Shown: positions 1 through 7,505, counted from the stretch's first letter. The stretch: DNA of 18,592 nucleotides from JACCQS01 sp050999295 (GCA_050999295.1 JBPCPI010000073.1:1-18592), one strand, 5' to 3'. A program made the numbers and translations. The notes: generated by a model not told the origin, from the letters alone.

Positions 1-357
1 TTCACCCGCCCGCAGCTGGCCTCGGCCGGGCTAACCGAAGCCCAAGCTCTGGCTGCCGGGCACCGCTCCGACTGTCGAGTGCTCCAACTGTCCGACGTGC
101 CGCGGGCACTGGCCAACCGGGACACCCGCGGGGTGGTCAAGCTCGTCGCCGACGCCGACACCGGCCGGGTCCTCGGCGTGCACGCCGCCGCGGAGGCGGC
201 CGGGGAGATGATGCTCGCCGCCACGTACGCCATCAAGGCACAGATGACCGTCGATGACATCGCCGACACCTGGGCCCCCTATCTGACGATGGCCGAGAGC
301 CTGCGCCTGGTCGCCGGGTTGTTCCGCAACCAGATGCCCACCTCCTGCTGCGCCTAA
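1..357 (+). CDS. merA: Mercuric reductase, C-terminal fragment (5' end outside window)
   Basis: Frame 1 is open from the first base to a TAA at 355-357, giving the last 118 residues of a flavoprotein disulfide reductase. The dimerisation domain is recognisable: a KLVADADTGRVLGVH stretch, then AAEAAGEMMLAA, and a conserved helix ending in TMAESLRL. The protein ends in a vicinal cysteine pair (SCCA), the C-terminal Cys-Cys that in MerA passes Hg(II) to the active site. This pair separates MerA from lipoamide dehydrogenase and glutathione reductase, so the assignment is good although the FAD and NADPH domains lie outside the window. Known role: NADPH-dependent reduction of Hg(II) to volatile Hg(0) in the cytoplasm. 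The remnant of a transposition ATPase starts within 30 nt of the stop, which fits a mer-carrying transposon. The fragment itself looks intact. Confidence 0.9.
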   Translation, partial: FTRPQLASAGLTEAQALAAGHRSDCRVLQLSDVPRALANRDTRGVVKLVADADTGRVLGVHAAAEAAGEMMLAATYAIKAQMTVDDIADTWAPYLTMAESLRLVAGLFRNQMPTSCCA

Positions 358-362
358 CACCC

Positions 363-377
363 GGCCGATCACCGGCC
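363..377 (+). terminator. Small GC hairpin after merA
   Basis: GGCCG-ATCAC-CGGCC gives a 5-bp stem and 5-nt loop six bases after the merA stop. There is no U-tract. It could end merA transcription, or be chance in GC-rich DNA at the transposon junction. Confidence 0.2.
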
Positions 378-383
378 AACCCG

Positions 384-1056
384 CGCCGCTACGCCCATTG
401 GGACACCGCCGAGGATCTGCTCGACAGCTGGGGACCACGCGAGGCCAGCGACGCCAAGGTGTACGCCGCCTTGGCCCGCTCGCGGACCGTCTTCTACACG
501 CCCGTCGTGAAGGGCAACCACAAGGACTTCCTCAACGATCTAGAGAACCTGACCGAGCGCGTCGACATCTGCATCGATCAGCACCTCGAGCGCGGCCTCG
601 TTGCACGAAACCGTCCGTTCGCCCACGTCGACCTGATCGTCGTCGACGAAGCCGATCGCCTCCCCGCAACTCGCTCGAGCACCTCCGCGACCGATTCGAC
701 CGCCGGCGACTCGGGCTGCTGCTGATCGGAATGCCCGGCCTCGAGAATGACTTGCCGTCTACCCCCAGCTGTACAGCCGGATCGGCTTCGCCCACCAGTA
801 CCGGTCGCTCACCGACGACGAACTGGCCTTCGTGCTCACCCGGCACTGGAAGCGCCTGGGCCTGACGCTCGACCTCGCAGACTTCACCGACGCCCAAGCC
901 GTCGCCGCAGTCAGCCGCATCACCCGCGGCAACTTCAGGCTGCTGCACCGCCTGCTCACCCAAATCGAGCGCATCCTCAAAATCAACGGACTCAGCGTCA
1001 TCACTAACGACGTCATCGAAGCCGCCCGGAGCACCCTGGTCATCGGCGCCGAATAG
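384..1056 (+). pseudogene. TniB-like AAA ATPase remnant: 5'-truncated, two frameshifts
   Basis: Three reading frames join into one protein. Frame 3 (384 to about 670) starts RRYAHWDTAEDLLDSWG, continues with a VYAALARSRTVFYTP segment and reaches the Walker B motif LIVVDEADRL. Frame 2 (about 675-750) reads NSLEHLRDRFDRRRLG then LLLIGMPGLE. Frame 1 (757-1056) reads YPQLYSRIGFAHQYR and ends RSTLVIGAE before a TAG. Each junction fits loss of one base. The whole resembles TniB/IstB-type ATP-binding helper proteins of transposons. The segment that should hold the Walker A loop is absent: homology begins just downstream of where it should be, at about 378-384. The gene therefore cannot encode a working ATPase. 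Its position behind merA suggests the relic of a Tn5053-like mer/tni element. The family name comes from recognising motifs, not from a search. Confidence 0.75.
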
Positions 1057-1095
1057 CACCGATAGAACGCCGCCAGATACCGCCAAAGGTCACAA

Positions 1096-1542
1096 CTAAG
1101 CCAGCGACTCACCGACGCAGATCAGAACGAAGCCGATCAACAGCAGCCAGGACCGCAGCCCCTGGAAGAACTCCCACTTGTTGCGGGTCTCCTTCCAGGC
1201 GGCTGGCGGATTCTGCGCGTCCCATTTCCCGGTGGCCAGGTTGATCGGCACGTTGAAGACAACCGTCGAGACGAGGGCCAGCACGAAGGCGGCGGCGGCA
1301 AGCCAGCGCCAGATGAGCGAGTCGCCCTCCGCGCCGACGGCCAAACTGATCGCGAGTACGACACACAACGTCATACCCACCGGCATCACGCGCCCGAAGG
1401 TCTTGAGCAGGCCTTGCTCGACCCGCAGGTGCTCGGTCTGCGGCAGGCGGCGGATCACCGGATGCACGAATGCGTACGAGCCGAACTCCGCGCAGGACAC
1501 GAAACCGGTGACCACTAGCGTCGCGAACGCCAGAACGTTCAT
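1096..1542 (-). CDS. DUF1772 (anthrone oxygenase-like) membrane protein
   Basis: This 148-residue protein has about four hydrophobic segments (near residues 1-24, 50-70, 78-98 and 128-147). The layout and the FNVPIN motif followed by a conserved Trp-rich stretch (KWDAQNPPAAW) are typical of DUF1772, a small integral-membrane family that includes anthrone-oxygenase-like proteins. No catalytic function can be assigned from the sequence. It is the last gene of a minus-strand operon, starting 12 nt after the stop of the SDR gene, so it is probably co-transcribed with the SDR and the membrane protein upstream of them. A redox or small-molecule modification role with the SDR is inference. Length and start (ATG at 1542) look normal for the family. 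Confidence 0.75.
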   Translation of the reverse strand: MNVLAFATLVVTGFVSCAEFGSYAFVHPVIRRLPQTEHLRVEQGLLKTFGRVMPVGMTLCVVLAISLAVGAEGDSLIWRWLAAAAFVLALVSTVVFNVPINLATGKWDAQNPPAAWKETRNKWEFFQGLRSWLLLIGFVLICVGESLA

Positions 1543-1554
1543 CTGGTGCCCTTC

Positions 1555-2178
1555 TTATCGGCCTACGGCGATCGCTTGCCGTAGATAGGTGTCGGATTCC
1601 GCCGACTGGACCAGTAGATCGGCCAGTGCGTTGCGGCTGACGAGTCCGACCCGGCCGCGTTCGCCGTCTCGGATCACACGCGCGGCTCTCCACGGGCCCA
1701 CGCCGACGATGGTGGGCGGACGGACCAGCACCCAGTCGAGGCCGCTCTCGCGCACCACCCGTTCCTGCTTCTCCTTGTCGGGAACCATCGGCGCCAGCAC
1801 GCGAAGGATGATGTGGCGGTACAGCAACGCTGTGTTGGATCGACTGTCTCCGATGCCCAGCAGCGTGACGCACACGAGGCGCGGCACCGGTACCTGCTTC
1901 ATCACCGTGACCAGGTTCGCGGTCCCCGTCTCCAGCAAGGTCGTCGCCGTGCGCGGGCTGGGCGTACCCAACACGCAGACCACAGCCTCGCAGCCACGCG
2001 CGGCCGGCTCCAGCGAGGCCGGGTCGAGAACGTCCCCCTGCACGGTTTGCACTGTGTCCGGCAGGGTGGCCGACTGCGGGTTGCGCACCAACGCCTTCAC
2101 GTTGTGGCCACGCCCCAGTGCGCTGTCCACCACTGCGCGCCCCAGCGGTCCGGTCGCACCTACGACCATCAACTGCAT
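1555..2178 (-). CDS. NAD(P)-binding atypical SDR (NmrA/YwnB-like)
   Basis: A 207-residue protein starts with a Rossmann signature, MQLMVVGATGPLGRAVVDSA, the GxxGxxG-type dinucleotide loop of atypical short-chain dehydrogenases. Further family marks are ALVRNP after strand 2 (NADP-preferring basic residues), GDVLDPASL, VVCVLGT and LDWVLVRPPTIVG. There is no clear YxxxK catalytic pair, as is common in NmrA/YwnB-type sensors and reductases. The reading frame is open further upstream, but the ATG at 2178 is preferred because homology begins there and it overlaps the preceding gene's stop by 10 nt, indicating translational coupling. It probably acts in the cytosol as a reductase or redox sensor; the substrate is unknown. 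Confidence 0.8.
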   Translation of the reverse strand: MQLMVVGATGPLGRAVVDSALGRGHNVKALVRNPQSATLPDTVQTVQGDVLDPASLEPAARGCEAVVCVLGTPSPRTATTLLETGTANLVTVMKQVPVPRLVCVTLLGIGDSRSNTALLYRHIILRVLAPMVPDKEKQERVVRESGLDWVLVRPPTIVGVGPWRAARVIRDGERGRVGLVSRNALADLLVQSAESDTYLRQAIAVGR

Positions 2179-2642
2179 GTCAAGCACCCGGTCACAGGTC
2201 GCTCCCGGCGGACAGCATCCGAGCCGCCCTGGGCCGACAGCGATAGCCACCGAGCCACGACCGAGAGCACAACGAACATGGCGGCCACGAACAAGTTCAC
2301 CGGCAGACCTGCTACTCGAGGCAACTCTCCCGGCACATCCTCGGCCCCGGTCTCCGGGAGCAGCAACGCCAGGAAGAACGAGCCCCAGGACAGGACCGGG
2401 ATCAGCATCGCCACGAAAACATGAGTCCTGAACTCCGAAGTCCTGCGCCATAGGAGCCAAAGCCCGATCAGGCTGAGCCCGATGGAGAGGAACATCAGGA
2501 CGGCGGTGTGGAATCGAGCATGGGGTGGCCACTCGTGGTTGAAGATGTGCGTCTCGTTCAAGTCCGCAGTCAGCGGTGCAATGGCGACCGAAATGATCGC
2601 GACACTGAGCAGCAGCCTGCCCAGTAGATCCCTGCGGGACAT
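2169..2642 (-). CDS. Four-TM membrane protein (possibly DUF6640-like)
   Basis: A 157-residue protein with four hydrophobic stretches (about residues 7-27, 45-64, 74-95 and 112-132). A conserved-looking loop between TM1 and TM2 reads NETHIFNHEWPPHARFH, with several His and a Trp-Pro-Pro, suggesting metal or cofactor contact at the membrane face. It resembles small uncharacterised membrane proteins; DUF6640 is offered from memory only. The start at 2642 is preceded on the minus strand by a strong ribosome binding site (GAGGGAGGG, about 5 nt before ATG). It is the first gene of the minus-strand operon and its 3' end overlaps the SDR start. The divergent TetR gene at 2886 is the likely regulator. 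Confidence 0.7.
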   Translation of the reverse strand: MSRRDLLGRLLLSVAIISVAIAPLTADLNETHIFNHEWPPHARFHTAVLMFLSIGLSLIGLWLLWRRTSEFRTHVFVAMLIPVLSWGSFFLALLLPETGAEDVPGELPRVAGLPVNLFVAAMFVVLSVVARWLSLSAQGGSDAVRRERPVTGCLTCS

Positions 2643-2843
2643 CGGACCCTCCCTCTGGCTTATGCCTTCGCAAGCTCGGTGTCTATAAGTGAACAGGCGA
2701 TATCTTCTTGCTCAGGGGCATTGCGATGATCCCACTCTGGACTGTCGATGACGGTGGTGTCCAGATCCGAGGAAAGCGCCTCATCTGCGTCGATTTCGCG
2801 TACCAGTGAAGTCGCAGGTCAGCGCAGAGTAGATGTAAACTTA

Positions 2844-2859
2844 CGTATATAAATATACG
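2844..2859. promoter_or_regulatory. AT-rich palindromic operator candidate upstream of tetR
   Basis: CGTATAT-AA-ATATACG is a perfect inverted repeat with 7-bp arms in otherwise GC-rich DNA, 26 nt before the TetR start. It overlaps a TATAAA at 2848-2853 that could be the -10 box of tetR. A second small repeat, GTAA-AC-TTAC (2835-2844), abuts it. Binding of the adjacent TetR protein, with autoregulation and control of the divergent operon, is inferred from position. Confidence 0.5.
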
Positions 2860-2885
2860 GATGTTCATATCAAGAGGATGGACAT

Positions 2886-3539
2886 GTGGCCATGACGGAG
2901 GGACCGCGCAAACGCAACCGACGAGGTCAGGGCGCGCGACTGCGGGAGGAACTGATCGAGGCTGCCAGTGCCCTGCTCGCCGACCGCGGCCACCCCGACC
3001 AGTTGTCCATCCGGGCGGTGGCTGCCGCAGCCGGCGTGACGGCTCCGTCCATCTATCTGCACTTCGCCGACCGCAAGAGTCTGTTACGGGCCGTATTGGA
3101 GGACCGCTTCCGCGACTTTGGCCGACGGCTCTGCGATGCCGAGGCAGGTGGCTCCGACCCCTTCGATGCACTACGCCGTCGCTGCCGTGCCTACTTCAGA
3201 TTCGCCAAGGATCATCCGGGTCACTATCGAATCCTTTTCAGTGCAGCCGCTCTCGGGCCAAAGGGCATCGGGACGTACGGCAAGACCGCTCATCCCGGTT
3301 ATGCGTCGTTTCTCGCACTGGTCGACGCCGTACAACGGTGCCTCGATGCCCGGCCGCACGCCGTGCCCGACCGGGACAGCTTCTTCTTGGCCATCCAGCT
3401 GTGGGCGTGGATGCATGGGCTGATCGACCTTCGGATCAGCAAACCCGAGATGCAGTGGCCGGCGATCGACGCGCTGCTGGACGCAACGCTGTCCGATCTA
3501 GAACTGTCCGGCCGACGCGCCGACGCCGGCAAGGCGTGA
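2886..3539 (+). CDS. TetR-family regulator with WHG C-terminal domain
   Basis: This 217-residue protein has a TetR helix-turn-helix at about residues 20-68 (SIRAVAAAAGVTAPSIYLHF, followed by ADRKSLLRAV). The C-terminal half carries the WHG-type signature: FRFAKDHPGHYRILFS around residue 100, and LWAWMHGLIDLRIS near residue 180. It should be a dimeric one-component repressor whose ligand-binding domain is the C-terminal half; the ligand is unknown. The GTG at 2886 is preferred because AGAGGA lies 7 nt upstream; an in-frame ATG at 2892 is the alternative. The gene is divergent from the membrane protein/SDR/DUF1772 operon and has an AT-rich palindrome just upstream, so control of itself and that operon is likely (inference). 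Confidence 0.85.
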   Translation: MAMTEGPRKRNRRGQGARLREELIEAASALLADRGHPDQLSIRAVAAAAGVTAPSIYLHFADRKSLLRAVLEDRFRDFGRRLCDAEAGGSDPFDALRRRCRAYFRFAKDHPGHYRILFSAAALGPKGIGTYGKTAHPGYASFLALVDAVQRCLDARPHAVPDRDSFFLAIQLWAWMHGLIDLRISKPEMQWPAIDALLDATLSDLELSGRRADAGKA

Positions 3540-3648
3540 CTGTACGGAAAGCGGCGTGTGCCCCAGCAGTCGCCGTTCTTCATGACAGCGAAGGTGGTGC
3601 GGGCCTGTTCTGGCGCCGCGCCCGCGGGGGTCGAAGACTGACCGCCCC

Positions 3649-3654
3649 TAGTCT
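3649..3654 (+). promoter_or_regulatory. -10 box of a probable leaderless promoter
   Basis: TAGTCT fits the actinobacterial TANNNT -10 consensus and ends 7 nt before the ATG at 3662, which would place the transcription start on or next to that ATG. No convincing -35 is seen. The 122 bases from the tetR stop (3539) to the ATG hold no other feature I can support. Confidence 0.4.
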
Positions 3655-3661
3655 CAGGCGC

Positions 3662-3796
3662 ATGAGCGAACCGTCGGCGCTGCTGCAACTTCCTACCGCC
3701 AGGCTCAGCTATCCCGAGGTCTGCGCAACGACGGGTCAATGTACCTGCGGGCCTTGCGCGTACCCCGCTAGGTCGAGTCCCCACGCGCGAGGATGA
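3662..3796 (+). CDS. Cys-rich micro-ORF (44 aa), possible leader peptide
   Basis: The ATG at 3662 opens a 44-codon ORF ending at TGA 3794-3796, four bases before the alpha/beta hydrolase start. The peptide has four cysteines as C-x5-C-x-C-x2-C (CATTGQCTCGPC, residues 21-32) and an Arg/Pro-rich tail. There is no Shine-Dalgarno site, but a TANNNT box sits at leaderless distance. Upstream Cys-rich ORFs that act as attenuators are known in mycobacteria. Here the pattern would fit either such a leader coupled to the hydrolase, or a small metal-binding peptide. It could also be chance: the ORF is short and no homologue is recognised. Confidence 0.35.
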   Translation: MSEPSALLQLPTARLSYPEVCATTGQCTCGPCAYPARSSPHARG

Positions 3797-3800
3797 CCTC

Positions 3801-4724
3801 ATGGCGGTGCAGGGGACGTACTGCCCGTATGACGTACACCCGCTGGCCACCCGTGTTGTCGGGGGCGAATTCGTCGTGTCGAGCGTCTTCGGCCGTCTGC
3901 AGTGCTTGCGTACCGGCCCGAACCAGGGCGGTAGGGGAACCGTGTTCGTGCATGGGGTCCATGACGACATGGATTCGTGGGGGCCGCTCGTGTACGCCGC
4001 CAACCGGCAGGGTGTCGACCTCGGTCCGACGCTGTTCCTCGATCTGCCGGGATTCGGCAGGTCGGAGAATCGGCGGGGGCGGCTGGACCTGACCGAGGTG
4101 GGTGACGCGATCATTGAGGTCGCGGTGGCCCAGCTGGGCTTCTCGTCGGTCCGCCTCGTCGGGCACTCGATGGGAACCCTCGTGGTCGCCGACATGGCGG
4201 TGCGGCACGCCGCACATGTCGAGTCGCTGCATATTGCGGCCGGGCCGTACTACTCGGTCGTCGACGCGATGAACGGCCGCTGGTCGGGCGGGTTGGCCGA
4301 GGCCCGCGCCGCCGCTACCTTCGGCTCGCAATATCTGCTGGCCCTCACCGGTGATGCCGGCGTCGCGACGTTGCGCAGCGCCGCGCGGCGGGGTCTGCTA
4401 CGGCCACTGCTGTCGCCGTTCGCCGCCCATCCTGGGGCCCTGCGGGAATCGGTCGTCGATCATCTGGTCGCCGAGCTGCGGCCGGCGTCGTTCCGGGCCG
4501 CCGCTCGCAATGGGTTCCGCTATCGGCCGGGCATGTCGTGGTCCGGGGTGAACTGCCCGATCTGGGCGGTGTACGGCGCGGCAGACCGCCTCGTGCCGAC
4601 CGCCGATGCCAGGCGACTGCTCGCCGACATCCCGCATGCTCGGATCAACGTCCTTCCCGACGCCTCGCATCTGGTCCACGTCGAGCAGCCAGAGGCTGCA
4701 CTCGTGGCGCTCGGTCTTGCTTAA
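3801..4724 (+). CDS. Alpha/beta-fold hydrolase
   Basis: A 307-residue single-domain alpha/beta hydrolase. Visible landmarks in order: the oxyanion-hole motif FVHGVHDDMDSW (residues 49-60), DLPGFGRS (81-88), the nucleophile elbow GHSMG with Ser123, the acid in YGAADRLVP (Asp262), and the catalytic His290 in DASHLVHVEQP. The full triad is therefore present. No signal peptide is seen, so it acts in the cytosol; the substrate (ester, lactone or C-C bond) cannot be told. The ATG at 3801 has a CGAGGA site about 8 nt upstream. It lies 4 nt after the Cys-rich micro-ORF and 55 nt before the GlgC-like gene, so the three may form one transcript. Confidence 0.85.
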   Translation: MAVQGTYCPYDVHPLATRVVGGEFVVSSVFGRLQCLRTGPNQGGRGTVFVHGVHDDMDSWGPLVYAANRQGVDLGPTLFLDLPGFGRSENRRGRLDLTEVGDAIIEVAVAQLGFSSVRLVGHSMGTLVVADMAVRHAAHVESLHIAAGPYYSVVDAMNGRWSGGLAEARAAATFGSQYLLALTGDAGVATLRSAARRGLLRPLLSPFAAHPGALRESVVDHLVAELRPASFRAAARNGFRYRPGMSWSGVNCPIWAVYGAADRLVPTADARRLLADIPHARINVLPDASHLVHVEQPEAALVALGLA

Positions 4725-4779
4725 CATGGCGTACGGGCAACCAGGGCATGGCCCAGGTGCATGAAACGTTGGAGGCTGA

Positions 4780-5967
4780 ATGGCACTCACCCGCATCCTG
4801 GTCGTGGTCCTCGGCGGCGGCGCGGGCGGCAGGCTGGAGCTACTCACCCACAACCGGGCCAAGCCGGCCGTCGCGTTCGCGGGATGTATCGGCTGATCGA
4901 CTTTCCGCTGTCCAACTGCCTGCGCGCGGGTATCGCCGACGTGTGGGTGGTCCAGCAGTTCAATCCCGGCTCGCTGTCTGATCATCTGGCCAACGGGCGG
5001 CCCTGGGATCTGGATCGGACGACCGGTGGCCTGTTGGTCCTGCACCCCGCATCAGGGGAACGAGCGCGGCGGCTGGCATCAGGGCACCGCCGACGCGCTG
5101 TGGCGCAACGCCCCGATGATCCGGGAGTTCGGTCCCGAGGCACTCGTCGTCGTCAGCGCCGATGCCGTCTACAAACTCGATTATCGCGACGTCGTACAGG
5201 GGCACCTGGCGAGTCAGGCATCCGTGACGATGGTGACCACGAAGGTGGCCAAAGAGGATGCCGGCCGGTACGGCGTCGTCCAGGTCTCCGACGAAGGGGC
5301 GATCACCGACTACGCCTACAAGCCGGAGGAGCCGGCCAGCGACCTGGTGACCAATGAGGTCTTCGTCTTCACCCCCGACCGGGCCCTGGACCTCCTCGAC
5401 GAGCTGGCCGAGGAGGTCGACCAGGACGAGGGCTTGGAGGACCTTGGCGATCACCTGCTGCCGAAACTTGTCGCGGCTGGCGAGGCGCGCGAGCACCGCT
5501 TCGAGGGCTACTGGCGGGACGTGGGCACCGTACCGGCGTACTGGGAAGCGCACATGGACTTGCTAGCGACGCAGCCGCCGATCGATCTGGATGAGCCGGG
5601 GTGGCGGATCCAGACCCAGGGCGGACGCTCCGCAGCGGCCGGGATCGGCAACGACGCCGAGGTCGCCAACAGCCTGCTCTCGCCCGGCTGTCACATCTAC
5701 GGGTCGGTCCGCGGCTCGGTGGTCTCCCCCGACGTACAGATCGAAGCCGGCGCCAGCGTTCGCGACTCCGTCGTCTTGCACGGCGTCATCGTCAGATCCG
5801 GCGCAGTCGTCGAACGCGCCATTCTCGATCAGCGCGTGGAGATCGGTGCCGAGGCACGAGTTGGTGGCGACGGAGACATCGCCCTCGTCGGTGGGGAGAC
5901 GACGTTGCCGAAGGGGACTGTCGTGGCGCCTGGCGGGCGCTATCCCGAGTCCGAGAAATCGGCATAG
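4780..5967 (+). pseudogene. glgC: GlgC-like glucose-1-phosphate nucleotidyltransferase, split by two compensating frameshifts
   Basis: Starting at ATG 4780 (GGAGG 4 nt upstream), frame 1 reads the NDP-sugar pyrophosphorylase signature GGGAGGRLELLTHNRAKPAV. At about 4882 one base is missing and frame 3 continues with MYRLIDFPLSNCLRAGIADV. At about 5046-5049, in a CCCC run, one extra base returns it to frame 1: GWHQGTADALWRN, VVVSADAVYKLDY, YWRDVGTVPAYWEAH. The C terminus (about 5640-5870) is a left-handed beta-helix with repeated hexapeptides. The corrected length is about 395 residues, normal for ADP-glucose pyrophosphorylase-like enzymes of glycogen or alpha-glucan synthesis. Apart from the indels all motifs are intact, so recent inactivation or sequencing error are both possible. 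As read, no functional protein is made. Confidence 0.75.
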
Positions 5968-5969
5968 CA

Positions 5970-5993
5970 CCCCAGAGATCCGCTCCGCTGGGG
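5970..5993. terminator. Weak hairpin between convergent genes
   Basis: CCCCAG (5970-5975) and CTGGGG (5988-5993) form a 6-bp stem with a 12-nt loop in the 32-nt gap between two convergent genes. There is no T-tract on either side, so a role as bidirectional terminator is tentative. Confidence 0.3.
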
Positions 5994-5999
5994 GCATCG

Positions 6000-7463
6000 T
6001 CACCAGGCTGCCGGGGCGTAGTCCTTCAGAAAGCAGCCGTACAGGTCATGCCCGGCTTCGCCCTGGACGATCGGGTCGTACACCCGGGCTGCCCCGTCCA
6101 CGAGGTCCAACGGCGCATGGAAACCTTCATCGGCCAGACGCTGTCTGGTCGGATGCGGTCGCTCGTCGGTGATCCAGCCGGTGTCCACCGCGGTCATCAG
6201 GATCCGGTCGGCGTTCAACATCTCCTGCGCGCTGGTCCGGGTCAGCATGTTCAGCGCTGCCTTGGCCATGTTGGTGTGTGGATGCCCGGGACCCTTGTAC
6301 GCGCGGGAGAACTGTCCCTCCATCGCCGAGACGTTCACGACGTACTTGCGGCGCGCCGTCGCGGCCGCCATGGCCGGTCGCAGGGCACTGATCAGGAGAA
6401 ACGGCGCCGTGGTGTTACAGAGTTGCACTTCGAGTAACTCGAGCGGATCCACCTCGCCGATCCGCTGGGTCCAGCTGTTCACCGAGTGCAGGTCGGGGAC
6501 CAGTCCCCCGGCATCGATGGTGGTTGCGGCAGCGATCCGGGCCGGCGACGCCGATCCCGCCGTCAATGCCAGGGCCATCAGCGCCTGAGCGGTCGGGTGC
6601 TCGGCCATCGAGTTGACCAGTGCGGCGGGATGGGCGTCGCGGATGCTGTCGAAGGTGAGGAGATCCGGAATCGGTCCGAGCGGCAGCGGTGCGGCTTCGG
6701 CCTCGATCAGTGGCCCGTACGAGCCGGGCGAGCGTCGTACGGTCTGGGCCGCATTGTTGATCAGGATGTCCAACGGTCCCTCTGCAGCAAGGGATTCCGC
6801 CAGCGAGACCACCTGGGCCGGGTCGCGTAGGTCGATGCCGACGATGCGCAGGCGGTGCAACCAGTCAGAGCTGTCTGGCATCCCGGCGAAGCGCTGTACG
6901 GCATCGCGTGGGAAGCGCGTTGTGATCGTGGTGTGCGCGCCGTCGCGCAGCAACCGCAGGGCGATGTACATCCCGATCTTGGCCCGCCCGCCGGTGAGCA
7001 GCGCTCGGCGGCCGGTCAGGTCGGTACGCGCATCGCGGTGTGCCCGGTTCAGGTGTGCGCAGGACGGGCAGAGCTGGTGGTAGAACGCGTCGACATCTGC
7101 GTACCGGTTCTTGCAGATGTAGCAGGCCCGGGCACGAAGAAGGGTTCCGGCCCTGGCTCCGACGACGTTCGAGACCAGGGGATTGCCCTGCGTCTCGTCA
7201 TCGATCCGGCCCGGCGCCGCTGTGGCGGTCGCGGACGTGACGGCGTGATCCGCGGCCATGACCGCCGCCCGCCGCTGGGCCCGCCGGGTTACCTTGACCG
7301 TCTTGAACAGGTGGGCGGTGGCCAACCGGACAGCGACCGCAGCGGGATGCTCAGGGTCGGCGCGGCTCAACGCGTCGACCTCGGCGATGACCCGCAGGCA
7401 CGCCTCGAGCGCGGCCGGGTCCACGGCCAGCAACCCATCCGGTCCGGAAGACCTACTCACCAC
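6000..7463 (-). CDS. Zinc-ribbon-containing SDR oxidoreductase of unusual type
   Basis: This 487-residue protein has three parts. The N-terminal helical region (1-110) is of unknown function. A zinc-ribbon-like module follows at 114-135, with CYIC (Cys114, Cys117) and CPSC (Cys132, Cys135). From about 150 runs a short-chain dehydrogenase domain: LLTGGRAKIG (cofactor loop), DILINNAAQ, and VVNVSAMEGQF with Ser379. At the YxxxK position the protein reads TNMAK (Thr397, Lys401), so the catalytic Tyr is replaced, and about 100 residues separate NNAA from the Ser strand, longer than in classical SDRs. NAD(P) binding is likely; the reaction is unknown. GTG 7463 is the start: no Shine-Dalgarno site is visible but a TACTGT box lies at leaderless distance. 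Two palindromes lie further upstream. Confidence 0.8.
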   Translation of the reverse strand: MVSRSSGPDGLLAVDPAALEACLRVIAEVDALSRADPEHPAAVAVRLATAHLFKTVKVTRRAQRRAAVMAADHAVTSATATAAPGRIDDETQGNPLVSNVVGARAGTLLRARACYICKNRYADVDAFYHQLCPSCAHLNRAHRDARTDLTGRRALLTGGRAKIGMYIALRLLRDGAHTTITTRFPRDAVQRFAGMPDSSDWLHRLRIVGIDLRDPAQVVSLAESLAAEGPLDILINNAAQTVRRSPGSYGPLIEAEAAPLPLGPIPDLLTFDSIRDAHPAALVNSMAEHPTAQALMALALTAGSASPARIAAATTIDAGGLVPDLHSVNSWTQRIGEVDPLELLEVQLCNTTAPFLLISALRPAMAAATARRKYVVNVSAMEGQFSRAYKGPGHPHTNMAKAALNMLTRTSAQEMLNADRILMTAVDTGWITDERPHPTRQRLADEGFHAPLDLVDGAARVYDPIVQGEAGHDLYGCFLKDYAPAAW

Positions 7464-7471
7464 AGGAATCC

Positions 7472-7477
7472 ACAGTA
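7472..7477 (-). promoter_or_regulatory. -10 box of a probable leaderless promoter for the zinc-ribbon SDR
   Basis: On the minus strand TACTGT ends 8 nt before GTG 7463, matching the TANNNT consensus and leaderless spacing. The same hexamer occurs at the RecQ-type helicase start (13893). Confidence 0.45.
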
Positions 7478-7505
7478 CGGCCCGAGTGGGCCGCCCCCTG
7501 ACGGC

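Noticed and set aside
1109..1873. Long minus-strand ORF (254 aa) across the DUF1772 and SDR genes
   Set aside because: It lies out of frame over two genes with clear homology and has the Arg/Pro/Gly-rich composition of a GC-rich shadow frame.
2683..3171. Minus-strand ORF of 162 aa over the tetR promoter and 5' end
   Set aside because: It covers the AT-rich operator region and the antisense of the tetR HTH, with no recognisable motif.
3299..4195. Minus-strand ORF of 298 aa opposite tetR and the alpha/beta hydrolase
   Set aside because: It is antisense to two genes with complete motifs and shows no recognisable domain.
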